Source: Betaproteobacteria bacterium LSUCC0117
Lineage (GTDB): Bacteria; Pseudomonadota; Gammaproteobacteria; Burkholderiales; Burkholderiaceae_C
Reading direction: 5' to 3'
DNA: 64,000 nucleotides
Assembly: GCA_030441535.1 (NCBI GenBank)
Contig: JAUJFZ010000007.1
Location: 1 to 64,000 of the forward strand
Below are positions 25,283-34,189 of this stretch, one piece after another. The notes beneath the pieces are model-generated. The model searched no databases. It worked only from the letters and a program-made list of their open reading frames with translations, and was not told the DNA's origin. A program made the position numbers and the translations under genes. Within the stretch, counting starts at the first letter, position 1. Each line of letters opens with the position of its first letter.

Positions 25283-25768
25283 ATGACCGACGCCTCTGAT
25301 ACCCCTTTGAACAAAGCGAAACGCCCCAACACAGGCCTTCGCAAAGCCTCGGACAAGTCGGCTCGCACGCGCGCCCGAGAATTCGCGGTGCAAGCGCTCT
25401 ATCAGTACCTGGTAGGGAAAAACTCCACTGAAAGCATCGACGCGTTCACGCGAGATCTCACGGGCTTCCACAAAGCCGACAGCCTGCACTTTGACGTCCT
25501 GTTGACAGGCTGCGTCGCCGATCGCGAGGCCCTTGAGGCGCTGATCGCACCGCATCTAGACCGCGGCATCGATGACGTATCACCCATTGAACACGCGGTA
25601 CTGCTGATTGGTGCCAAAGAGCTAACCACCTGCCTAGATGTGCCGCGCCGAGTGGTGATCAACGAGTGCATCGAGCTGGCCAAGTCATTTGGTGGCACCG
25701 ACGGACACAAATTTGTTAATGGCGTGGTGCATGCACTGGCCCAGCAGTTGCGACCCAACGAGACCTGA
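25283..25768 (+). CDS. nusB: transcription antitermination factor NusB
   Basis: A 161-residue all-helical NusB that binds boxA RNA with S10 (NusE) during rRNA transcription antitermination. Recognisable segments are ARTRAREFAVQALYQYL and the C-terminal VVINECIELAKSFGGTDGHKFVNGVV. The ATG at 25283 is preferred over an upstream GTG at 25253. The ribH-nusB order is conserved widely in proteobacteria. Confidence 0.96.
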   Translation: MTDASDTPLNKAKRPNTGLRKASDKSARTRAREFAVQALYQYLVGKNSTESIDAFTRDLTGFHKADSLHFDVLLTGCVADREALEALIAPHLDRGIDDVSPIEHAVLLIGAKELTTCLDVPRRVVINECIELAKSFGGTDGHKFVNGVVHALAQQLRPNET

Positions 25769-25783
25769 CCCCCGAGCCACCGG

Positions 25784-26992
25784 ATGAAGATCGCCCAACG
25801 CGCCGAACGGATACAACCCTTTTTTGTGATGGAAATCGCAAAGGAGGCCCAGCGATTGGCTGCCCAGGTGGCAGATTCAGCCGACCCGATGATTTTTTTA
25901 AACATCGGAGAGCCTGATTTTTCCGCCCCTGACGCTGTTCAGCAAGCGGCGACAGACGCCATGCGCGCTGGCAAAACCAGCTACACGCAGGCGCTTGGTA
26001 TTCCCGCGCTGCGCGAGGCAATCAGCGGCTGGTACGCCACCCGTTTTGGGCTGGACATTGACCCCGCTCGGATCGCCGTCACCGCAGGCGCCTCTGGCGC
26101 CCTGCAGCTGGCCTGTTTAGCCCTCATTGAGGCGGGTGACGACATTTTGATGCCTGACCCGTGCTACCCCTGTAACCGCAACTTCGTTACAGCCGCCGAC
26201 GGAGTCGCCAAGCTGATCCCCACCACGCCCGAAGACCGGTTCCAACTGTCGCCCGAGCAGGTCGCCGAGAACTGGACCGCGCACACCCGTGGCGTCTTGC
26301 TGGCGACGCCCAGCAACCCAACGGGGACCTCCATCAGCCAGCAGAATTTACAAGCCATCGCCGAGTTCAGCCGGCGCCAAGGCGGCATCACGTTAGTCGA
26401 TGAGATTTATCTCGGCCTCAGTTTTGACGCGCAATACGGTCACAGTGCGTTGGGTCTACCAGACGGCTTGGGCGAGACGATTATCAGCATCAACAGCTTT
26501 TCAAAATACTTCAACATGACGGGCTGGCGCCTAGGCTGGCTGGTCTTGCCCCCGGCACTGGTACCCGTCATCGAGCGCTTGGCGCAACACCTGTTCATTT
26601 GTCCCAGCAGCATCAGCCAACAAGCGGCCCTGGCCTGTTTTACGCCAGAGACCTTAGCGATCTACGAGACCCGCCGTGCGGCCTTCAAGGCGCGTCGTGA
26701 CTTCTTCATACCCGCGCTCAACCGCTTGGGCTTGTCCGTTCCGGTTATGCCTGACGGGGCGTTCTATGCCTACGCAAACTGCGAATCCGCCTGCGAGCGG
26801 TGGGGTATTTCACCCACAAAAACAGCGGGCAGTTGGGACTTTGCGCGCGCACTGATGCAACGGGCGCACATTGCTGCGACGCCAGGTCGTGACTTTGCCG
26901 ATGCAGCACCACACCAATACCTGCGCTTCTCGACCGCCAGCAGCATGGAACAACTGCAAACCGCCGTTACACGGCTCGAAGCGACCCTATGA
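25784..26992 (+). CDS. class I/II PLP-dependent aminotransferase
   Basis: A 402-residue fold-type I aminotransferase. The PLP lysine is K241 in INSFSKYFNMTGWRLGW, the aspartate that binds the pyridine nitrogen is D206, and TPSNPTG at about 175-181 is the usual turn. The substrate arginine lies in YLRFSTA near the C-terminus. It resembles AspC/AlaA-like enzymes of Burkholderiales; the amino-acid pair cannot be set from sequence. It overlaps ybgC by ATGA, so it is translationally coupled to the tol genes. Confidence 0.92.
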   Translation: MKIAQRAERIQPFFVMEIAKEAQRLAAQVADSADPMIFLNIGEPDFSAPDAVQQAATDAMRAGKTSYTQALGIPALREAISGWYATRFGLDIDPARIAVTAGASGALQLACLALIEAGDDILMPDPCYPCNRNFVTAADGVAKLIPTTPEDRFQLSPEQVAENWTAHTRGVLLATPSNPTGTSISQQNLQAIAEFSRRQGGITLVDEIYLGLSFDAQYGHSALGLPDGLGETIISINSFSKYFNMTGWRLGWLVLPPALVPVIERLAQHLFICPSSISQQAALACFTPETLAIYETRRAAFKARRDFFIPALNRLGLSVPVMPDGAFYAYANCESACERWGISPTKTAGSWDFARALMQRAHIAATPGRDFADAAPHQYLRFSTASSMEQLQTAVTRLEATL

Positions 26993-27402
26993 GCGCCAAA
27001 CACACATGGCCTATTCGGGTTTACTGGGAGGACACCGACGCGGGCGGTATCGTCTTCTACGCCAACTACCTCAAGTTCTTCGAACGGGGGCGGACCGAGT
27101 GGTTGCGGTCATTAGAATTACATCAGCAGACGCTCAAAACCACCGTCGGCGGGATGTTTGTCGTCAGCGAAACGCAGGTGCGTTACCATCAGCCTTGTCG
27201 TTTGGACGATGTTGTCATCGTCGAAACCGAGTTGTTGCAGGTGGGTCGCGTGGCGATCGACCTGAGGCAAACGGTTTGGCTGCAATCAGCGCACCCGGTT
27301 CGGTTGTGCACCGGTGATATTCGAGTCGGCTGGGTGGATGCTGTCACCCTTAAACCAACGCGAATGCCACCCACCTTAACCAACGCTCTTAAAAGACCAT
27401 GA
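26989..27402 (+). CDS. ybgC: tol-pal-associated acyl-CoA thioesterase
   Basis: A 137-residue hot-dog-fold thioesterase of the YbgC subfamily. The active-site aspartate D17 lies in YWEDTDAGGIVFYANYLKFFE. YbgC enzymes hydrolyse acyl-CoA and are encoded at the head of tol-pal operons, probably linking phospholipid metabolism with the Tol system. Both ends overlap neighbours by four bases (ATGA), with the aminotransferase before it and tolQ after it. Confidence 0.95.
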   Translation: MSAKHTWPIRVYWEDTDAGGIVFYANYLKFFERGRTEWLRSLELHQQTLKTTVGGMFVVSETQVRYHQPCRLDDVVIVETELLQVGRVAIDLRQTVWLQSAHPVRLCTGDIRVGWVDAVTLKPTRMPPTLTNALKRP

Positions 27403-28085
27403 ACCAAGATTTGTCCATCGTTCACCTGCTTCTAAATGCCAGCGGAGTTGTGCAAGCGGTCGTCGCCTTGCTCGTAATTGTGTCGATTGCCAGTTGGGCG
27501 GTCATCTTCAGTAAATCAACCGTGCTGGCTCGGGCCATGAAAAGCAATAGCGCTTTTGAGCAAGCTTTTTGGTCTGGGTCAAGCATGCATGACCTCTACA
27601 ACACCGCGATTCAAAAGACGACGGGGTCGGGCCCTATGGAACGTATTTTTGCCGCCGGCATGCGCGAGTTCTTAAAGCTGCGCGAGCGTCGCATCTCAGA
27701 TACCGCCGTACTGCTCGAAGGTGCACAACGCGCCATGCGCGCCAATTTGCAGCGCGAAGTTGATAACCTGGAGTCACAGCTGTCGTTCTTGGGTTCGGTC
27801 GCCTCGGTATCACCGTATGTGGGTTTGTTCGGTACCGTGTGGGGCATCATGCACGCGTTCACTGGGCTCGCCTCACTTGAGCAGGTAACCTTAGCCACGG
27901 TAGCACCTGGTATCGCCGAGGCCTTGGTGGCCACCGCCATTGGCCTGTTCGCGGCGATTCCAGCCGTGGTCGCCTACAACCGCTTTGCCACGCGCATTGA
28001 CCGCATCGCCAATAAGCTGGACACCTTCTCTGACGAGTTCTCAAATATTTTGCAGCGGAACCTGAGCGCGCAAACGCCGGCATAA
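27399..28085 (+). CDS. tolQ: Tol-Pal system proton channel subunit TolQ
   Basis: A 228-residue MotA/TolQ/ExbB-type inner-membrane protein with three transmembrane helices: about 15-37, 132-155 and 166-190. The conserved core includes VASVSPYVGLFGTVWGIMHAF and the last helix ATAIGLFAAIPAVVAYN. With TolR it uses the proton motive force to drive TolA for outer-membrane constriction at division. Start overlaps the ybgC stop (ATGA). Confidence 0.96.
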   Translation: MNQDLSIVHLLLNASGVVQAVVALLVIVSIASWAVIFSKSTVLARAMKSNSAFEQAFWSGSSMHDLYNTAIQKTTGSGPMERIFAAGMREFLKLRERRISDTAVLLEGAQRAMRANLQREVDNLESQLSFLGSVASVSPYVGLFGTVWGIMHAFTGLASLEQVTLATVAPGIAEALVATAIGLFAAIPAVVAYNRFATRIDRIANKLDTFSDEFSNILQRNLSAQTPA

Positions 28086-28090
28086 GCGTC

Positions 28091-28549
28091 ATGGCCACTT
28101 TCAACAAACGCGGACGTTCGCGCCGCACCATGAACGAAATCAACATGGTGCCCTTCATCGACGTGATGTTGGTGCTGTTGATCATCTTCATGGTGACGGC
28201 ACCACTGATCACACCCAGCACCATTGAGCTACCCTCCGTGGGACAAGCCAGTCGCCGTCCCGACAAGGTCATCGAGGTGATCGTCAAAAAGGACGCGAGT
28301 CTCAGCATCAAGGCTGAAAAGAAAAATATCCCAGTTCGCTTAGAGGGGCTGGCGCAAGCGGTGGTTGATACTGCCAATGCGAACCGCTCGACACGGGACG
28401 GGACTGCCAACAACGACCCCGAACGCGCGTTTGCCGTTGTGATCAGTGCGGATCGAGCCGTCAAATACGACGCGGTCGTGCAAGTGATGGACGCACTTAA
28501 AAAAGCGGGAATCGCCCGCGTTGCCCTGTCTGTCTCCGCTTCACGCTAA
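28091..28549 (+). CDS. tolR: Tol-Pal system protein TolR
   Basis: A 152-residue ExbD/TolR protein: a short cytosolic N-terminus and a single helix at about 20-41. That helix contains the proton-carrying aspartate in NMVPFIDVMLVLLIIFMV; a periplasmic domain follows. It forms the stator with TolQ. It is slightly longer than most TolR because of an insert around residues 90-115 (STRDGTANNDPER). Confidence 0.95.
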   Translation: MATFNKRGRSRRTMNEINMVPFIDVMLVLLIIFMVTAPLITPSTIELPSVGQASRRPDKVIEVIVKKDASLSIKAEKKNIPVRLEGLAQAVVDTANANRSTRDGTANNDPERAFAVVISADRAVKYDAVVQVMDALKKAGIARVALSVSASR

Positions 28550-28567
28550 CCACTGACTCATTAACGG

Positions 28568-29569
28568 ATGCGAAGCGAACGCGCCCCAAACGCCTTCCCC
28601 CAAGAACCTGCACCGTGGACCGTGCCGATGGTGCTTGCGCTGGGTGCGCACGCGCTTTTATTCGTCGCTTTGGCGTGGGGCATCGCTTGGAAGCATGACG
28701 CCACGCCCGCGAGTTTCGAGGTAGAGGTTTGGTCGCCGGAGGCCGTGCGAGCAGCCCCAAAGGCTGAACCTGCTCCCGAGCCCGAGCCGGAACCTCCCAA
28801 ACCGGAGCCTGAGCCCGAGCCGCCCAAGCCAGCGCCTGAACCGCCACCACCACCCCCTCCACCTCCACCGCCCCCACCCAAAGCGGCGCCAGCGGGTCCG
28901 ACTGAGGCAGAGATTGCCCTTGAAAAGGCCAAAAAGAAAAAGGCCGCCGAGGAAGCGCTCGCCCTGAAGAAGGCCAAAGAAAAAGCCGAACGAGAGCAGG
29001 CAGCGAAAGAAAAGGCGGCCAAGGAAAAGGCAGCCAAAGAAAAAGCGGCCAAGGAGAAGGCGGCGCAAGAAAAGGCACGCAAAGAACAACTGGCCCAAGA
29101 GGAAGCCGCAAAAGCGAAGGCAGCCAAAGAAAAAGCTGAACGTGAACAAGCCGAGCGCGAAAAAGCTGCAGAAGAGGCTCGTCAGCGCGCGGCGGCTGAA
29201 CAGGCTTTGAAAGAGCGGTTCCGTCGGGAGCAAATGACACGCCTCTCGAATTTAGCGGGTAAAGCGGAGGACACGGGGACTGCGCAAAGAGCCAGCGGGC
29301 CCAGCGCGACCTATGCGGGCAAAGTCGTCGCCGCGGTACGTCCCAACATTATTTTCCCGGGCACGGTCGCCGGTAATCCATCGGCTGAAGTCGAGGTGAC
29401 AACCCTGCCAACTGGCGAAATATTGGGCAGAAAGCTGGTCCGCTCCAGTGGTGATCCCGACTGGGATACCGCCGTGCTCCGTGCCATCGACCGCACCCAA
29501 CGGCTGCCCAGAGACGTGGATGGTCGCGTGCCCTCCCCCATGATCATCGCGTTCCGTCCCAAAGACTGA
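28568..29569 (+). CDS. tolA: TolA-like energy-transducing protein
   Basis: A 333-residue TolA. One inner-membrane helix at about 20-40; a Pro/Glu-rich stretch at 62-105 that includes 13 consecutive prolines. A long Ala/Lys/Glu coiled-coil at about 112-235 is built from AKEKA repeats, and a TonB/TolA C-terminal domain runs from about 250. It spans the periplasm and couples TolQR to outer-membrane partners. tolB and pal, which normally follow, are absent here; an efflux system follows instead. Confidence 0.95.
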   Translation: MRSERAPNAFPQEPAPWTVPMVLALGAHALLFVALAWGIAWKHDATPASFEVEVWSPEAVRAAPKAEPAPEPEPEPPKPEPEPEPPKPAPEPPPPPPPPPPPPPKAAPAGPTEAEIALEKAKKKKAAEEALALKKAKEKAEREQAAKEKAAKEKAAKEKAAKEKAAQEKARKEQLAQEEAAKAKAAKEKAEREQAEREKAAEEARQRAAAEQALKERFRREQMTRLSNLAGKAEDTGTAQRASGPSATYAGKVVAAVRPNIIFPGTVAGNPSAEVEVTTLPTGEILGRKLVRSSGDPDWDTAVLRAIDRTQRLPRDVDGRVPSPMIIAFRPKD

Positions 29570-29693
29570 AAATATTCATGGCCACCTCAGGGTGGAGTCA
29601 TGCAGTCTGGGCCAATTTTCGCTATGCTTCGCCATCCGCGCTGTCGTTTAGGTAGCGTCTCTCGCCCCTCGGGTATGAATTGGTAGTGAACCC

Positions 29694-31112
29694 ATGAAAC
29701 GTTCAACTGGATTTGGCATCATCGTACTGGCCGCCGCCGCGGTCGCCTATTGGCAATACCCAGAGCAGGTGAAAGCCTACATCCCCGGCCTCAAGCCAAG
29801 TGTTGATGCGACCCCCAGTAGCGCACCGGGTGGTGGCAAACCTGGCGAAACTGGCGGTCAAGCGGGCCTGAGTGCCAAAGGCGCCGGCGAACCGGGTGGT
29901 GGTGCAGGTGGCGGCGGTGGCCGACGCGGTGGTTTTGGCGGACCCGTCGCCGTTGGCATTGCGACCATCGACTTGGTTGATATCCCCATGCAGCTCGAGT
30001 CAACCGGCAACGTGATCGCACAGCAATCAGTGCCGGTCCGCGCGCAAGTCAACGCCTTGATCCGGCGCGTCGCGGTTAAAGAAGGACAAACCGTCCGCGC
30101 CGGCGATGTATTGTTTGAATTGGATGACCGCAGTGTTCAAGCCGATCTCAGTAAAGCAGAGGCCCAAGCACAGCGATCCATGGCCACGCTCGCTGACCTT
30201 GAGCGTCAGCTCGCACGCGCCAAAGATTTGTTCAAAAAGAACTTCATCGCGTCTAGCGCGGTCGATACAGCGGCCACACAAGTCGAAGCGCAGCGCGGGC
30301 AAGTGCAAGCTGACGAGGCCGCGATTAAAGCGCAACAAATACAACGCAGCCTCTATGTGATTCGCGCACCTTTTAGCGGGCGCATCGGCTCAATTGATGT
30401 GAGTAACGGTACCTTGGTCTCCAGCGGTGCCGCCGGCGCCCCACTCACGACACTCACACAGTTCGACCCCATCGGTGTACGGTTCTCGTTACCGGAGTCT
30501 GAGGTCCAGCGCGTCACGGCTGCTGGCGTCGGGCGAGGGGTGGTTGTCACGTTGGGTAACAACGCCCTGACCACCGATACAAAAAAGCACCGCGGCAAAC
30601 TCACCCTGATTGACAACACAATCAACCCCAGCACCGGCATGCTGACACTCAAAGCCAGTTTGCCAAATAAAGACAACAGCTTATGGCCCGGGCAATTCGT
30701 CAATGTGACGGTTGACGTAGGTACCTTGAAGCAAGCCGCCGTCATTCCCCAAGCAGCCATCGTGATCGGCGAGCGCGGCACCGTCGTTTACACGGTGGGT
30801 GAAGAGGACAAGGCCAAGGTCAAGCCAATCAAGGTGCTGCATCCGATGGGCGATAAGGTCGCGGTATCAGGCCTTGCTGCGGGTGACCGAATCGTCGTCG
30901 AGGGACGCGATAACGTGAAACCCGGCGCTGCACTGAGACTCCCAGGCGCCGGCGGTAAACCCGGTGGCGGTCCGCAAGCAGGCGGTGATAAACCGGGAGC
31001 CGGCAACCAGGCGGGCGGTGGCGGTAAGCCCGACGCAGGAGAAAGCAAGGGAGACGGTAAAAAAGCCTGGAACGGTAAACCCCGCGACGACAAACCGGCC
31101 GCGAAGGAGTAA
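29694..31112 (+). CDS. RND efflux periplasmic adaptor subunit
   Basis: A 472-residue membrane-fusion protein. An N-terminal membrane anchor is followed by a Gly-rich linker (about 45-85). The biotinyl-lipoyl-like halves (RAQVNALIRRVAVKEGQTV and RAPFSGRIG) flank a coiled-coil hairpin, then beta-barrel and membrane-proximal domains follow. The C-terminal 65 residues are a Gly/Lys/Asp-rich low-complexity tail, unusual for the family. It links the RND pump encoded two bases downstream to an outer-membrane channel; no TolC-type gene is in the window. Closest in style to MdtA-type adaptors. Confidence 0.94.
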   Translation: MKRSTGFGIIVLAAAAVAYWQYPEQVKAYIPGLKPSVDATPSSAPGGGKPGETGGQAGLSAKGAGEPGGGAGGGGGRRGGFGGPVAVGIATIDLVDIPMQLESTGNVIAQQSVPVRAQVNALIRRVAVKEGQTVRAGDVLFELDDRSVQADLSKAEAQAQRSMATLADLERQLARAKDLFKKNFIASSAVDTAATQVEAQRGQVQADEAAIKAQQIQRSLYVIRAPFSGRIGSIDVSNGTLVSSGAAGAPLTTLTQFDPIGVRFSLPESEVQRVTAAGVGRGVVVTLGNNALTTDTKKHRGKLTLIDNTINPSTGMLTLKASLPNKDNSLWPGQFVNVTVDVGTLKQAAVIPQAAIVIGERGTVVYTVGEEDKAKVKPIKVLHPMGDKVAVSGLAAGDRIVVEGRDNVKPGAALRLPGAGGKPGGGPQAGGDKPGAGNQAGGGGKPDAGESKGDGKKAWNGKPRDDKPAAKE

Positions 31113-31114
31113 GC

Positions 31115-34100
31115 ATGTCGCTCACCGAACTCTTCATACGCCGTCCTGTCATGACGGTGTTGCTCAACATCGCGCTGATCGCGGTCGGTTTAGCGGCGTT
31201 GGGCAAGATACCCGTTGCTGCGCTGCCGCGTTATGACACCCCGACTATCAACGTGAGTGCGAACCTGAATGGCGCCAGCCCAGAGACGATGGCGCGCTCG
31301 GTGGCGCTGCCGCTGGAAAAGCAATTCTCAACCATCGCGGGCGTCGATGCGATCACATCGACAAGCTCCTTGGGTCGCACGTCGATAACGTTGGAGTTCT
31401 CTGAAGACCGCGACATTGATTCAGCGGCGGGTGATGTTCAAGCGGCCTTGCTGGCAACCCAACGGGCACTGCCCAATGAAATGACCTCATTGCCAAGTTA
31501 CCGAAAGGTCAACCCAGCGGATGCCCCCATCCTCATCTTGGCGCTGAGCTCACCTACCATGAGCTTGGTTCAGGTCACCAACTTCGCAGAGAACCTGATC
31601 TCGCCCTCCCTGTCGACCATCAATGGCGTGGCACAGGTCTCCGTTTGGGGCGCCAAACGTTATGCGGTTCGCGTCGAGGCCAATCCTCGCGAGTTGGCCA
31701 ATCGTGGTTTGACGATGGATGATGTGGCCAACGCGATTCGTTCCACCAACTCAAACGCGGCGATGGGACAAATCCAGGGTCCCAATCAAACCCTAATCAT
31801 CGAGGCGAACACACAACTCCAATCAGCGGCGGAGTTCCGGTCGTTGATTGTGACGGTGAAGAACGGCGTCCCGGTCTACCTGCGTGATGTTGCCAATATC
31901 CGAGATGGCTCGGAAAACGAACGCGGCCTCAGTCGGTACAACGGTATCCCTTCCGTCATTTTGGGTGTGCAACGACAACCCGATGCCAACACGGTCGCTG
32001 TGATTCAGGCGATCTATGCGGCCATGCCAAAGCTCAAAGAGCAGCTACCGCCCGACGTCAAACTGCACGCTCTGAATGACCGTGGCGAATCGATTCGCGA
32101 GGCGCTGCACGACATTTACTTCACACTGGCCCTTACGATCGCGCTGGTGGTGTTGGTTATTTTTCTGTTCTTGCGGCGGTTGTCGGCAACCATCATTCCA
32201 ACGTTATCGATCCCTGTGTCGCTGATTGCAGCGATGTCGTTGCTGTACTACATGGATTACAGCCTCGACAACATATCCCTGCTTGGCATCACGCTGGCGG
32301 TCGGTCTGGTGGTGGACGATGCGATCGTGATGTTAGAGAACATCGTGCGGCATATTGAAGACGGTATGGCGCCCTTCGCCGCAGCCATCAAAGGCGCACG
32401 GGAAGTAGCGTTCACCATCATTTCGATTTCGATCTCTTTGGTCGCAGTGTTGATTCCTATCTTCTTCATGCCCGGCACACTGGGGCTGTTGTTTCACGAA
32501 TTTGCAGTGATTGTGGGCTTGGCGATTTTGGTATCTGCGGTCGTATCGCTCACCTTGGTGCCCATGATGTGCAGCCGTTTCCTGAGGCATGAAACCGAAG
32601 CCGAGGCAAAACGCAGCGTGGCTTACCGCAGCACTGCGTGGTTTGAGGTGATCTTTCAGGCCACCTTACGCGGATACGCCCGCGCGCTTGACTGGGCACT
32701 CGCCCACCGCATGACCATGCTGGGCGCCACCATCGGAAGCTTGGCGCTCACCATTTATCTCTTCACAGCGATGCCGAAGGGCTTCTTCCCCGAAGAGGAT
32801 ATTGGGCAAGTCATCGCGACCGTCGTCGGCAGCCAAGACGTGGGGCCAGAGGCCATGCAACGACAGCTCGATCAAGTGGCTCAACGCACACAAAACGTCG
32901 CCGCTGTGGGCGATTTAGCGGCTGCCGTCTTTGGTGGCAGCACGGGCCGCATGTTCATCTCCCTCAAGCCGAAGTCAGAGCGAGAGGATATGAAAGCCGT
33001 TTTGGGACAGTTGCGTCGCGCGGCAGGTAGCGTCCCGGGCGTTAAGGTATTTTTCACACCCTTGCAAAACTTGCGTGTCGGCGGCCGTTTGAGCCGTAGC
33101 CGCTACCAATACACGCTACAAAGTGTGAATGGCTCAGACTTGGGGATTTGGGTCGATCGTGTGTCTGATGCGATGAAGGCCGACGCGCGCTTCACAGATG
33201 TGAACTCTGACGCCGAGAACAATGCCCTGCAGGCCGAGTTAGTGATCGACAAAGAGCGCGCACAGCAATTGGGGATCAACAGCCAAGCGCTCCGCAACAT
33301 GATGTACTCAGCCTTTGGTGAGCGCCAAGTGGCGAGTATTTACACCGATAGTGGTACCTGGGCGGTGATCCTCACAATCGATAACCCCAAGGGTCAAAGT
33401 GAACTGGATTTAATGCAGGTACACATGCGCACCGCAACAGGTGAATTGGTGCCACTCAGTGCGTTCGCCACGGTCAAGCGAAGCTTGGGGCCGACCAGCG
33501 TGAATCACCAAGGTCAGTTGCAAGCCGTAACGGTGAGCTTTAACTTAGCGCCAGGTGTTCCTTTGGGTGACGCCACCAAGGCGCTTGAAGGCTATGTCAA
33601 AGACATGAAGATGCCCCCCAGCATCATCACCTCTTACGGAGGTGATGCCGCCGTATTCCAATCCTCACAGACGAGTCAAGTGGTGTTGTTGGTTGCAGCG
33701 TTGGTCGTGATTTATATCCTACTGGGTATGCTTTACGAGAGCTTTATCCACCCCATCACAATTTTGGCGGGGTTACCGTCGGCGGTTGTTGGCGGCTTGT
33801 TAACGCTACAATTTTTCGACAAAGATCTGACCATCATCGCAACCATCGGCTTGCTGATGCTGATCGGTATTGTGAAGAAAAACGCGATCATGATGATCGA
33901 CTTTGCCCTCCAAGCACAACGCGAGGAGGGTAAGTCGCCGGTCGATGCGATGCGTCAGGCTTGCCTGCTGCGATTCCGTCCCATCATGATGACCACCCTC
34001 ACCGCTGCAATCGGTGCCTTGCCGATCGCGCTGGGTGCCGGCGCTGGTGCTGAGTTGCGTCAACCGCTGGGCCTGGCGGTTGTCGGTGGTCTGATTCTGT

Positions 34101-34189
34101 CCCAGGTCGTGACGCTGTTTATCACGCCGGTGATTTACGTGTTACTCGACCGCTTCAGCGGCACCGGACCGATCACGAAGGCTGCCTAG
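31115..34189 (+). CDS. RND efflux permease (HAE-1 type)
   Basis: A 1,024-residue inner-membrane proton/drug antiporter with 12 expected transmembrane helices and two large periplasmic loops. The TM4 proton-relay pair D401-D402 is in GLVVDDAIVMLEN, equivalent to AcrB D407-D408. The N-terminus SLTELFIRRPVMT is typical of MdtB/MdtC-like pumps. Substrates cannot be predicted. The stop codon shares bases with the convergent dnaE stop (CTAG at 34186-34189). Only one pump gene is present, so it is not the two-pump MdtBC arrangement. Confidence 0.95.
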   Translation: MSLTELFIRRPVMTVLLNIALIAVGLAALGKIPVAALPRYDTPTINVSANLNGASPETMARSVALPLEKQFSTIAGVDAITSTSSLGRTSITLEFSEDRDIDSAAGDVQAALLATQRALPNEMTSLPSYRKVNPADAPILILALSSPTMSLVQVTNFAENLISPSLSTINGVAQVSVWGAKRYAVRVEANPRELANRGLTMDDVANAIRSTNSNAAMGQIQGPNQTLIIEANTQLQSAAEFRSLIVTVKNGVPVYLRDVANIRDGSENERGLSRYNGIPSVILGVQRQPDANTVAVIQAIYAAMPKLKEQLPPDVKLHALNDRGESIREALHDIYFTLALTIALVVLVIFLFLRRLSATIIPTLSIPVSLIAAMSLLYYMDYSLDNISLLGITLAVGLVVDDAIVMLENIVRHIEDGMAPFAAAIKGAREVAFTIISISISLVAVLIPIFFMPGTLGLLFHEFAVIVGLAILVSAVVSLTLVPMMCSRFLRHETEAEAKRSVAYRSTAWFEVIFQATLRGYARALDWALAHRMTMLGATIGSLALTIYLFTAMPKGFFPEEDIGQVIATVVGSQDVGPEAMQRQLDQVAQRTQNVAAVGDLAAAVFGGSTGRMFISLKPKSEREDMKAVLGQLRRAAGSVPGVKVFFTPLQNLRVGGRLSRSRYQYTLQSVNGSDLGIWVDRVSDAMKADARFTDVNSDAENNALQAELVIDKERAQQLGINSQALRNMMYSAFGERQVASIYTDSGTWAVILTIDNPKGQSELDLMQVHMRTATGELVPLSAFATVKRSLGPTSVNHQGQLQAVTVSFNLAPGVPLGDATKALEGYVKDMKMPPSIITSYGGDAAVFQSSQTSQVVLLVAALVVIYILLGMLYESFIHPITILAGLPSAVVGGLLTLQFFDKDLTIIATIGLLMLIGIVKKNAIMMIDFALQAQREEGKSPVDAMRQACLLRFRPIMMTTLTAAIGALPIALGAGAGAELRQPLGLAVVGGLILSQVVTLFITPVIYVLLDRFSGTGPITKAA

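Noticed and set aside
29000..29070. Short tandem repeats resembling a CRISPR or minisatellite
   Set aside because: Repeats have no spacers and encode the TolA coiled coil.
28561..29240. Long antisense frames in tolA rich in Phe, Ala or Gly
   Set aside because: They are reverse readings of the AKEKA and proline repeats, not proteins.
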